Of a DNA stretch of 64,000 bases, positions 31,637 through 42,921 are shown in pieces. The translations under genes were made by a program, and so were the position numbers. The stretch lies in NCBI GenBank assembly GCA_021521415.1, contig JAIQDT010005478.1, positions 62,001 through 126,000 on the forward strand, read 5' to 3'. The notes beneath the pieces are model-generated. The model made no database searches, was not told where the DNA came from, and saw only the letters and a list, made by a program, of their open reading frames with translations. Origin of the DNA: Bidens hawaiensis (taxonomy: Eukaryota; Streptophyta; Magnoliopsida; Asterales; Asteraceae). Each line of letters opens with the position of its first letter. Position 1 is the first letter of the stretch.

Positions 31637-33319
31637 GTTAGTCATTCTATCTCTGCTACATCATCTGTTAAAGTATCATGTGTTGATTGTGAATCTAACA
31701 AACCTAAGTTAGAAGCTTTGGAAAGTCAAAATGATAATCTGGTAAGAGAAATTGCCTCTCTAAAGGATACTTATCGATAATCTCTTGAATCTCAAATGAG
31801 ATCTCGAGAAAATATTGAAGCATTGCCGACAAGTAACCATGATCTCAAAGCTGAGTTATCTGTGAAAATGACGATTAATGACCAAAAGTTTCAAGAAATT
31901 CTGAAACATCGTTCAAAGATAACCGAGCTTGAGAATGAGGTTCTTGAGTTGAAGAACAAACTGGGAAAGTTTAGAAATTCTTCTTTTCTGTTGAATGAAA
32001 TTATTGAAGTATCTGGTAAACAAAAGGACTCAAAGAAAGGTATTGGTTTTGTTGAAATTCCACCTCCAATTCACAATGATTACAAAATTAATTCTTTTGC
32101 TAGAAAAGAAGAAGATTTAATTGAAAAAGAAACTTTGATTTCTGAAAAACATAAACCAGTTAACTCAGTAAAACCAGTTAAAACAGAAACTGTTAAGACC
32201 CAGGTTGCTCCTCAAAAACCTCATGTTCAAAGTAAAAAGGTCCTTGTTGAGAATGATGACAAAGTGATTATCGAAGAAGTGTTTGAACCTGAGATAATAC
32301 ACAAGAATAAGAACATCCCAAGTTCTAATCGTATTCTTTGCGAACCTCAAGAATTTGAGGAAGCTGTGTATGGTTCATTCAAGTCTCACATGAAAAAGGA
32401 AGAACCGGTACAAACTAAACCAGTAAAGGCAAAGAAGTCAGATAAACCAAAGATTTCTGATGAGGACTTAATGCGATTCGTTAATCCTCCTAGTTCTAGG
32501 TCTTCACCTGTTAGAGTTTTTAAATTAAAAGGGATGGACACGATGTTCACAGAAAAAGATATTCCAATAAGTATCATTAAACCGGAACTTATTGAGAGTG
32601 TCTTTATCAATGAAACGTCAAAAATTAAAGATCTTGAACGTCGATATGCTCAAGCGAAAACATCAGTTAAATCTGACCCATTGACTAAGGCAAAGCATGT
32701 TTTAAAACAAGCTTAGAAAATCAACTTTGTGAAGTCAACTGGGACAGACACATTGAAAAGTTTTTCAAGTTGTTCTAATTTGGAATTTTTGCCTGAAAAA
32801 GAAATCTGAATTAACTGATGAGTTTGCTAAGAGGATGACCAAGAATGTGAGATATCATCAAACTTCTGCGTCATTCATTCCAACTACCTCACAACAACAT
32901 CATGTAGACATGCGAAGTTGTTTTCTTTGCGGTCAACTTGGTCATGTTGTGAGAGATTGTAATCAGAAGAACTATCAGAATCTTCATCCTTTTATCAAGG
33001 ACAACTCTAAACCAATTCCACTGGTAAAGGAGATTCTGTTCTCTAATGTGAATCCACGAAAGGTTATTCATGTTAATGATACACATGGTCATATTAAACC
33101 AAAGTTTGTCCCGCATGAGCCAATTTGTAGGAACACGAATTCAAACATTGTTCAAGCAGCTTACTTAAGACGAAAGTCTAGGAAGCCAATAATTTATTCA
33201 CAAGTGGCTGAAAATATTTGAACTCTGTTAAAGTTAATGATCAAAAAGAAAACCAAAAGGTTCCCAAGACTGAGGCCTGGGCTGCCTTTTTTAACTAATC
33301 ATCTTCTTTTTGTGTGTAG
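31637..33319 (+). other. Intron-like gag extension, 1683 bp, absent from E4
   Basis: Donor context AATGAG|GTTAGT, acceptor 'ctttttgtgtgtag' ending at 33319. E4 lacks exactly this segment (joint at 56372/56373) and reads through in frame. The segment itself encodes a gag extension: a coiled coil with heptads (31830-31980, ITELENEVLELKNKLGK), a K/P/E-rich stretch, and a second CCHC knuckle CFLCGQLGHVVRDC (about 32920-32960). The frame, allowing for decay, ends at TAA 33296-33298, after KTEAWAAFFN and 20 nt before the acceptor AG. Stops at 31778 and 32714 and a frameshift before 32835 are damage. Confidence 0.65.
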
Positions 33320-35578
33320 GGTACATCCAGGACTGTGTCTGGTGAAAACTGGATAATGGATAGTGGATGTTCTCGTCATATCATTGGGAATCTCAATCTA
33401 TTAACCAACGTGAGAAATATTCAAGGGGGTTATGTAGCATTTGCTGGGATTCTGGGGGGCATGATCACACAAGAGGGTGAAGTTTCAAATGGTCACATTA
33501 CGTTTGGAAAAGTAAATTATTGCGATAAAGTAGATCATAACTTATTAAGTGTATCACAGATTTGTGATAAAAACTACACAACGATATTCACTAACAAAGA
33601 GTGTCTTATCTTAAAACCGGGTTATGTTATTCCCGAGGACATGGTTGTCATGCGGTCATCACTATCGAAAGATATTTATGTCTTGAACATGAGCTCTAAG
33701 ATATCCACATCAATTGAAACATGTTTTGTCTCGAAGGCAACCGAGAAAGACTCGATTCTATGGCATCGTACAATGGGTCACATACATGTGAGGAAGATGA
33801 ATTATTTGATGACTAACGATTTAGTAGAAGGTGTCTCGTTGAAGAATTTTAAATTATCCGATCACTGCGTTGCATGTAAAAAGGGCAAGCAGAAGAAGAA
33901 GACACATCCTTCTAAATTATTGAATTCCATTAATACCCTTCTTGAACGACTTCATATGGATTTATTTGGTCTTGTGAATCGTGCGAGTATTTCTGGGGAT
34001 TGGTATTGTCTTGTGCTGACTGATGATTATTCGCGATACTCATGGGTGTTATTTATGAGTTCGAAAGGTCAAACACCGGTTCTGGTACAAAATCTTATCA
34101 CCAAGATCGAGTCCTTGTACAAACAAAAAGTGAGAAGAATTCGAAGTGATAATGGTACAGAATTCAAAAACACTGTATCTGATTTCTTTTGTGTTCAAAA
34201 AGGAATTCATCGAGAATACAGTGCACCTTATGTACCTCAACAAAATGGCGTTGCCGAACAAAAGAATCGAACCTTGATTGAAGCTGCACGTACAATGCTC
34301 GCTAATTCTAAGCTTCCCGTCCAATTCTGGAATGAGGCGGTGAATACAGCTTGCTATACTCTTAATCGGGTTCTAATAGTTAAAAGACTCAAAAAGACAA
34401 GCTATGAGTTATTGAATAATCGAAAACCTAACTTAAAGTACTTGGAACCTTTTGGGTGTCCGTGTACTATGTTGAAGAAGGACGCGGGTAAATTTGAAGA
34501 ACAAGCTATCGAAGGGTATTTCTTGGGATATGCATCTCCAAAGAAAAGGGTATTTAACTTTACATCCGGTTGTGTTGAAGAGTGGTACCATGTGGACTGT
34601 CAAAAGTACACAACACCTCCTCAAGGGAAAGGTCCCGATTGGATGTTTGACTACGATAGTTTATTTAATTCATTTGCTCCATCAACTGAACACATTGACG
34701 AAGACCTGGTTCGAGCATACTTTGAAGATCATTTGGTAATTCCACGATTTTCAAGTTCTAATGATGTTGCAGCTCAACCTGATGCTCCAACTGAGGAACC
34801 TCAAGTTGCTTCTCCAGTGGCTATCGATAATATTTCCACTTCTTCTGATGATGATCAAGTTGACGATCAAGTTATTAACATTGACAGTGATAATGTTTCA
34901 TCTCCTGAACTTGGTGAACATTACACTAACTTATTTGATAATGTTGTTGTTCCTGAGAATCCCACACTTCGGATTCATGGCTATCATCCACAGGAAAACA
35001 TCATTGGAGAACTTGATGTGGGCGTACGTACACGTCATCAAGTTGCTTCGTTATGTGATATTGACATATTGTGTGCTTATACTGATTTACATTCATCGGG
35101 AATTGTAAATCTTGCTAAATTCACCTGCTTTCTATCTAAAGTTGAGCCAACGACAGCTCGTAAGGCACTTGAAGATCCTTCTTGGGTAGAAGCTATGCAA
35201 GAGGAATTACAGCAATTTGCACGATTGGGTGTTTGGGATTTCATAGACAAGCCTGCTAGAGTCAAGAAAGCGATGCCGACTAAGTGGGTATTTAAGTGTA
35301 AGAAAGATGATCGAGGTGTGATTGTCAGAAACAAGGCACGTCTAGTGGTGCAAGGGTTTCATCAAAAAGAGGGTATCAATTACACAGAGGTATATGCTCT
35401 AGTTGCAAGATTAGAGTCGATTCGAATCTTCATGGAATATGCAGCTTACAAGAATATAAAGGTCTACCAAATGGATGTTAAGAGTGCTTTTCTCAACGGT
35501 GAACTACACGAAGAGGTGTTTTCCAACAACCACCTGGTTTTGAAGATCTTGAGTATCCGGACCGTGTTTACAGATTAA
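33320..35578 (+). pseudogene. E3 pol: protease, integrase and RT N-terminal half
   Basis: Open from 33320 for about 750 codons. Aspartic protease: [11 protein letters not shown] (about 33350) carries the catalytic D-S-G. GAG-pre-integrase zinc domain: [11 protein letters not shown] and HCVACKKGK. Integrase core: [28 protein letters not shown] and [42 protein letters not shown] and [18 protein letters not shown] with the first catalytic aspartate. A one-base loss just after this motif (about 35518) shifts the frame to the stop at 35576-35578. 'FAPVARLE' is here YALVARLE. Confidence 0.92.
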
Positions 35579-36689
35579 ACAAGGCTCTGTATGGTCTACA
35601 TCAAGCCCCGAGAGCTTGGTATGGTACGCTTGCCAACCATCTGACTAATAACAACTTCAAAAGAGGGACAGTTGACTGCACTTTATTTTATAAAACTGTT
35701 GGTGATGATCTTCTCCGAGTCCAGATATATGTTGATGATATTATTTTTGGGTCTACAAACGACACATTGTGTAAGGAGTTCAAGAAGTCCATGCAAACAA
35801 AGTTCGAGATGAGTTCGATGGGAGAGATGAATTTCTTTTTAGGGCTGCAGGTTCACCAGTCTGCTAACGGAATCTTCATTCACCAGACTAAGTATGTGAA
35901 CGACGTCTTGAGCCGATTCAAGATTTCTGCCGGAAAAATCCCTTCTACTCCTCTCCCCGTGGGTCACAATTTATCACCGGAAGAATTGGAGGATACCGTT
36001 GATCCTACCCTCTATCGTGCCATGATCGGTTCTTTGATGTATCTAATGGCTTCTCGCCCTGATATTATGTTTGCTATTTGTCTTTGTGCTAGGTACCAAG
36101 CAAGTCCACGAGTGACTCACCTAGCTGCGGTCAAGAGAATCTTCAGTATTTGAGGGGAAATCCAGACATCGGGTTGTGGTACCCCAAGGATGATACTTTA
36201 TATCTTACTGCTTATTCAAACTCGGACTATGGAGGTTGCAAGATCAACTTCAAATCAACGACTGCATGATGTCAATTTTTAGGAAACCGGCTTGTTTCTT
36301 GGCAGTGTAAGAAGCAGACAACGGTCTCCACTTCAACCGCCGAAGCTGAGTATGTTGCAGCCTCAAGTTGCTATTCCCAGGTTTTGTGGATACAACAACA
36401 TCTTCGTGACTACGGTTTGAAGTTTCTTACTACTCCTATTCTGATTGATAATTCTGCTACAATTTCTATCACAAAGAATCCCATACAGCATTCGAAAACA
36501 AAACATATCGATATTCGATATCACTTTATACGGGATTGCTTTGAGAAGAAGTTGATTGACCTTGAGAAATTACATACTGACTTTCAGAAATCCGATCTGT
36601 TTACCAAAGCTTTTGACAAAACACGTTTTAAATTTTTGCTTGGTTTAAAAGGATTGAAGACCCTCGCTGATATCCTTAAACAAGGATGA
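35519..36689 (+). pseudogene. E3 pol: RT C-terminal half and RNase H
   Basis: After the frameshift the RT continues: [13 protein letters not shown], then YVDDIIFGS (the catalytic YVDD box) near 35730, MGEMNFFLGLQV, SRPDIMFAICLCARYQ. A small deletion near 36140 shifts the frame again. A stop interrupts the stretch near 36268. RNase H shows KKQTTVSTSTAEAEYVAAS and, from 36384, HSKTKHIDIRYHFIRDCF and LFTKAFDKTRFKFLL. The natural stop is 36687-36689. No polymerase could be made from this copy. Confidence 0.9.
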
Positions 36690-38579
36690 CTATCTTTATT
36701 TTCTGTTAATTTTTCTTTTAAAATTTATTTTGGTTTTAGGGGGTGAAAATCTAGAAAATACAAAAAGATTGTGATTCTCGTTTGTATAGATAAAATCCAA
36801 AAACATTAAAAAATTCCTAAACATACAAAAGGATTACTTTTCTTTTCTTTAATGTTAATGTTGTTTTTCTTTTCTTTAATGTTTTCCATTAAAATATTTT
36901 GAAAAACCAAAAACATTTTTAAAATTTTAAAAACCAAAAAGAATGTACTTTTCAGTTTGTACAGAAAAATCCAAAAATCCAAAAAGAATGTGAAGTTTAT
37001 TTTGTTTATAAGAATATTGAAAAAGACAAAAATATTGTGTTATTAAAGTATGTAAAGAGAAAAACCAAAAAGATTTTTGCATACGTTCGCTGAAAATTAT
37101 GTCAATTATCTACATTTGAAGGACATGTACGTGTATATGTTTGGTTCTAACATTTACTTGTAAATGTTCAGGTTAGCCATTTACCTGATAATGGAAAATA
37201 GTTGGGGCGTTCGTTATGTGTTTTTAGATTATTTTCTCGCTGAAAATTATGTCGGCATTTAAGTTTGTGAAGCATGCTTGCATGTCTTGGTCCTATTATT
37301 CACTTGTTGAATTGATGGAACAACCATTTATTTATAGACTTAAGTTAACTGGGGCGATTAAATTTATCTTTATTTCGTTTTATGCTCCTCAAAATTTTGA
37401 GTTTTTGAAGCAAAAAGAGAAAATGATAGTACATTAATTATCTTGACTCCAAGTCCAGCAAGAAGTAAGCTTAAAAGACTGTGTGCTTAATTGCATTGGT
37501 GCATTGGTAGGTCTTAAAACAACCAAGTAGAGTAAAGTATGTGATATAAACATAAAGAAACGCCAAATTGAAAGGGGTGTCAGTCTCTAGCAAAAGTCTC
37601 AGTGAGGATGACAGAAATGTAATAACCAGACATACTCAAGCCTTATAGTTGTGGATCACCAAAAATATAATAAAGCAAATAACAAGCGTTTGGATTCTGG
37701 ACACTGGGAGTCATTATGCGGCTTAATCATCTGGGTATTCATATGCATGAATATTTCACTCGCTTTTAGAGCAAACCCAAAGTCATTAAACTTGATCACT
37801 GTTGTACCTTGTACAAATCCAAATTACTGACTTGATCAAAATATGTTGTTAGTCATACATTTGTTCCTCCCTTGCGTACGTCTTAATACCATTAAGAAAC
37901 GGACCCCAGGGGATACAATGTATGTAAGCCAACAGATGGACCTGTGCATACTCACTCATAGTAAAGGACACTTGATGCATTGCTCAAAATTTCTCAATTG
38001 GTATCAAAAATTTTGATCAACACTATAATGGTTTAAGTCAAGTTGGGGTGTTTTGGCAAAAATCAAATTAAGCTTGAACCGAGATTAGAGGCTAATAGTT
38101 TCTGATATTCTGTGCTATAATTGAACTAATTAATCATATCACAAAAACACTTGAAAATTTGTTATTAGATTTAAGTGGACAACAATACCAATGACCGACT
38201 TAACGCCAGTGATCATATCGCTGAAATATAAAACTGAGATGGAAGGGCAATTTGGTCAATATGATTCCATGCTAAAAAAAATTGTATTGTTTTTACTAAA
38301 ATCATAGAAACACACAAAAAGATTGTTCAACTTTTAAATGTTCGGATAGTTCTTTGTACATACATTCTTTAAATTTTTTCCAAAATACCAAAAAGATTTT
38401 ATCTTTCTCTCTTTATATATTTTTTTTAAGTTATGTTTCGTAAAAATGAAATGTTTTCAAAGTATTCAATTTTTGAGATAAAAAGGTTCTCGATAATTCA
38501 GAATTATTTATTTATTTTATTTATTTAATTCATTTATTTAATTCATTTAATTATTTAATTTAAAATTAAATAAAATGTT
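36690..38579 (+). other. E3 spacer between pol and the internal promoter
   Basis: About 1.9 kb non-coding. It contains AT-rich 'ccaaaaagatttt' words (36760-37080), the conserved hairpin ACATGTAC-gt-GTATATGT (37123-37140, one wobble), and blocks conserved in E1 and E4 such as 'ggaccccaggggatacaatg' (about 37900) and 'gtttaagtcaagttggggtg' (38028). The conservation is non-coding and one-sided. The short frame at 37249-37437 is unlikely to be a gene. Confidence 0.6.
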
Positions 38580-38830
38580 TAACTCGTTAACACTAAGTCG
38601 TTAATTATGGATAACGAACTAGGTGATTCTTTAGCAAACTGGTTTCTAGTTCGTTCACCTAATTCGCTTCCGCACTATGTAACGAATCATCCCTCTTCGT
38701 TATACATATTTAACGAATCAAGACACTAATCATGTCTTGTTCGCTACCCTTAAGGTAACGAACTGAGTTAGCGAATGAGCTAATTCGTTTATTTATAATC
38801 CATACGAATGGCTTGATTCGTACAATTTTT
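38580..38830 (+). repeat. TTCGTTA/TAACGAA palindromic cluster before the E3 internal TATA
   Basis: Facing TTCGTTA, TTCGCTA and TAACGAA copies, for example 'taacgaactaggtga', 'aacgaatcatcc' and 'agcgaatgagctaattcg'. They end about 20 bp before TATATAAG at 38852. They resemble the U3 palindromes but are less regular. Confidence 0.65.
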
Positions 38831-38850
38831 ACCTCGGGTTGCGTGTCTCG

Positions 38851-38986
38851 CTATATAAGACAGGAAAGACGAACAGTCCTTCACTGTTCTTCTTTTCCTT
38901 CACACTAAAGATACCCTATTCAAATTTTCTCTGAAATTTGCGACCTTCACATTTTGACATTTCAAAGATATCTCTGTGTGTTTAAG
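38851..38986 (+). promoter_or_regulatory. Putative internal promoter and leader exon of the E3 extra ORF
   Basis: CTATATAAGACAGG is a good TATA box. It is followed at about 30 bp by a pyrimidine-rich leader ('ttcttcttttccttcacac') and a donor-like TTTAAG|GTATAG at 38986/38987. Equivalent layouts are in E1, E2 and E4. Confidence 0.6.
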
Positions 38987-39885
38987 GTATAGACGATCAA
39001 GGCGATGTGATTTTCGTCAAAAATGATTATGCTTTCATAGATAAATTCTGGATTTTTCTGTAGTTTAAGGGTTTTCCGAGTTTAACAAACTCATTTTATG
39101 TATGATTTGTATTGCTAAACTTGATTATTTATGTTTCAATGAAATCGGAATGAGATTCCGATACCCTTGGTGGACTTTAATCGACGTTTGATTATAGTTT
39201 GCCGGGTTGATTATATATGTTTGGTCTCGGTGGTTGCGTTTGCCTCGGTTAACCTCAGTGTATCTGGGTGTTGAGCCTCAATCTCATCACCATAAGCCTA
39301 CGAGGAACTTTTCGAGTTCAATACACTCATTATTCTGATAATTCAACGATAGTTATGGAAAAATTGATTTCGGGTTTATATTGTTGACTATTGATGTTCA
39401 TCTTAATTTTGACCGTGACAAGGAGAGTCAAAGATTATGTCTGATTATTAGACCATTCGTTCTCCATAGCGAATTGAAACTGTTTCGTGTTCAATTCGTT
39501 AAGGGCATACACGAACTAGCTTTGCGAAGAACAAAGTTCACGAATCAGATGTGAATTCGTTAAAAGTATAACGAACTAAATCCTTAGTTCGTCAATTTGA
39601 ATAGTAATTTGCTAAGGCTACTTCGTTAGTTAATTTACTTGATAGCGAATCGCATGATTCGTTACTGAATCTTAACGAATCAGAGTGATTTTAACGAATG
39701 ACATTTAATGTTAATTAAATTTAAAAGTCACGTAATTTAACTAAAGTATTTAAATCGTCTGAACGCGTAAATAGATTAAATACACATATCTTTTATCATT
39801 GAATACATTCCATCTATAAAATAATTTGACATATTTTGATGTTTAATATATTTTACGTCTTCTCAATTCGTTTTTATTTATACAG
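38987..39885 (+). other. Putative leader intron before the E3 extra ORF, 899 bp
   Basis: Donor GTATAG, acceptor 'tttttatttatacag' ending at 39885; the ATG is at 39891. Sequence after the donor ('cgatgtgattttcgtc') is conserved with E1 and E4. The intron holds another TTCGTTA/TAACGAA cluster (39460-39710). Confidence 0.55.
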
Positions 39886-39890
39886 TAATC

Positions 39891-42887
39891 ATGGCTGATC
39901 AACAAGAGCAACCACCACAATAAGCACAACAAGACGATGTTATTCTACTCCCATTTGACAAGAAACACAATATCTGTGCTTATGTGAATCAAGATGTTAC
40001 AGATGTGGATGTGTTTGGGGATATGTTGGCCTTCTTACGACGTTCAAAGATACACTATGCCATAACCGCAAGACCTAAAGTGTATCTGAGTATTATCAGG
40101 TAATTTTGGAACACAGCTGAATATGTTGAAGCGGACAAAAACGCTCGAGCAACAATTAATCAAACTCAGATTACAATTGATGTTGAGATCATTCGTCATG
40201 TACTTCAATTTGACGATAATGATGATAACCCAAGTGAATTTGACAGGCCGTTGGTTAGAGGCTTATTCACACGCTTGAATTATGGTGGCGACATTCGTAA
40301 ATCTATGTTGAATAAAAACGGGTTATGTCCACCATACAAGTATCTTATGCATGTTCTACTTCATTGTTTGAGTAGGCGTCGTGGTGGGTTTGATGAATGT
40401 AGGCTTAGCTTGCAGTCAGCATTTGTTGCTTTGATTCTGAACAAGCCATATAATTATTCAGAATTAGTCTTTGACCATTTGAAGGAACAGGTTCAGCAAA
40501 CACTTTAGTTAAAGAAGTTCTTGATGTATCCTCGCTTTCTGCAGCTGATTATTCAAGATTTAATTCCGAACTTGGCTTTTGATCAGACTTTGGTGAACGA
40601 TGAACTTGATATGGAACACATGACAGCTGAAACTGTGCATCGTATGTTAACTTATCGAAAGGAAAGGCCACAAGATAAACGGATGATTGGTCATATAATC
40701 AATCCGAACTATGAATGTCCTCCAAATGAGAGCTGGATCCACGATGACTCGGATTCAGAGTTTGAAGGGGGAGACAGTGGAAATGATGATGGAAATGATG
40801 GTGATGGTGGAATAGGTAATGCTGCTTTTCAAGAACAGGAAGCAGTTAACGCTGCTTTAGCTGCCACCTTTAAAGATCAACAAGAAAGAAAACGAAAAGG
40901 GAAAGCGGTGGCAACTGGTGAGCAATCGAAGAAGAGACGTGTCTCAGCGGGGGCTGGGGTAATTATTGGGGTTCCACCACCACATCAATCAACGCCTCAA
41001 CGTTCGGTAGTGCCGCCTACTACTAGCACTCCGATGCTTACATTGACGACGACGTTGGTGTCACATGAAAGGCTTGGTCTAATCCCTCAAATGGCGTTAT
41101 CTGAAATACTAAGGCCTCCCGATACATTATCTACTGTCCCTTCAACACCATCCATGAGACCTCCTCCTATAACCACTCCTCCTCCTCCACCTCCGCCTAG
41201 TGATGTCTCTTTAATGAAAATTACTAGGCCTCAAGGTCCAATCCAACCAATTCATTCATCCTTGTATGCTATGCCACCACATCGATAGACATAAATGCTT
41301 TTAAATCTTCTCCATTTATATGAGAACCAGATGAATGCTGATCGGTTAAATCAAGAACGTCCCATGGAGAATCAGAAGAAACTAGTCAGCTATGTTTCTT
41401 TCTGTCAAAAGGATACAAAGGCCCTACGTGAGATTGTTGAGTCTCAGGGGGTGAAGATTAAAGAGCAAGAGGATCTGATTCTTCAATTAACTTGCAAAGA
41501 TGATGCTTTGAAAAAGATCAAGAATAATGAGGAAGATTCTGATGATGATGAGAATGGTGCTGGTGGTGAGACTAAACAAGCTCAAGACCCTGCGTCTGGT
41601 GCGGGTACGAGTTCAGTTGACGATTCAGGCAAACAAATTATTATCTATCAAGATACAACTGCCGTCAAGCCAATTGAGATGATTGCGGCTAATACGGTGA
41701 TTTTTGTGGATGGATCGGGGATGGTTAGAAGTGTGGTGAATAGAGATGAGTTAGAGGTGGGTGAGTTTGTAGAAATATCTTTGACACGGGAGCAGATTTC
41801 TATACTGCTTGGGCTGAATGATGATCAATTAAATGCTTTGGAGACTGAGCCTGATGTTGAAGTGGTGAATGAGGAAGGTTTGGAAGATGATCCGTCTATT
41901 CAGATGAATACGGATTTTATTTATGAGGATGAGGACATAGAGATGGAAGATGTAACTGCCGAGGAGTACCCGAACTTGTATCAACACACAAACGTTGATC
42001 AAGGTGCTCCAGCATTCGATGAACAAACGTTTAAAGAAACCGAGGATGAACTGGAAAAGATCTTGAAGTGTAAGCGGACAGTTCACTCACTTGCAGAAAT
42101 AACTGATGATGATATTGAAATTTGGTTTAAACGTCAGAAAGTGGGTAAAATTATTAGTGCGTATCGATATGTTGAACAAGAAAGGAAAGACACTACTGCT
42201 GCATGGATCAAAGCAAATCAAGTGACCTCTTTCAAGATGGTTTCCAAGGTACATGGTGATATTGTCTCCTGGTTGTATGATTCTGAGCTTAAAGAATGCA
42301 TAATAAAGTAGGAGAAAGGTGTACAGTATTACAAAAAGATGATGGATGTTCTTACTTTGCCACGGTGGGATGTTCGTACCCTCGCGAGACGTTCATTTAT
42401 CAATCGTGGGGGTTACCGAATAGCTAAGTGGTTTCATCAACACTTACTATTCGAGGTCAATCACGGCTTCAAGTTTCTTAAACCTCAGGTCCCGAGACGT
42501 AAGCGTAATGACGAGATTGATCCGAGGACTGGCTGGAAGAAACTTGTCCTAGAGATTAAACCGGCGAAGACGATGAAGAAAGTGCCAGTGAAGATGATGC
42601 CCCAACAAATGCATCTCTCCTTCAACCGATGGTACTATGACAATCGTACAGGCGAGGCCGTCATTGTTCTTGGTCGAGGACGGGGGACTGAACTGATCAA
42701 GATAATCGACCCGATGTGGTTGGTTGATTTATCTGAAACAGACAATGACATGCTATACAGGAAGCAGATCTTGGTCGAGCGCCGTGAAGACTACGACCTG
42801 GCTATGCAATTCCAACGGGTTGTTCGTGTGTGTCATGAGCATGGAATTCATAGTTGCAGAGACTGGCAGTCCAAGCGCTTCAAATAA
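39891..42887 (+). pseudogene. E3 extra ORF ('env-like' position), 998 codons with five in-frame stops
   Basis: One frame from the ATG at 39891 to TAA at 42885-42887. It is interrupted only by stops at 39921, 40101, 40506, 41286 and 42309; at 42309 E4 has TGG. Order: N-terminal FDKKHNICAYV region, GLFTRLNYGG and GGFDECRLSLQSAFVALILNKP helical region (40250-40450), acidic D/G linker, basic cluster (RKRKGKAVA and KKRR at 40885-40940, NLS-like), P-rich stretch (41150-41210), coiled coil (41380-41530, KIKEQEDLILQLTCK), acidic region, and conserved C-terminus with WYYDNRTGEAVIVLG and IKIIDPMWLVDLS. No signal peptide or membrane helix is seen, which argues against a true envelope. Function unknown. 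Confidence 0.75.
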
Positions 42888-42904
42888 TTTAAAGACAAAG
42901 AGCT

Positions 42905-42921
42905 CAAGACGAGGGGGTGTC
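42905..42921 (+). other. Polypurine tract of E3
   Basis: 'caagacgagggggtgtc' directly before the 3' LTR. Confidence 0.8.

Noticed and set aside
39891..42887. Calling the extra ORF an envelope glycoprotein
   Set aside because: Position only. No signal peptide, transmembrane helix or glycosylation-rich ectodomain is apparent.
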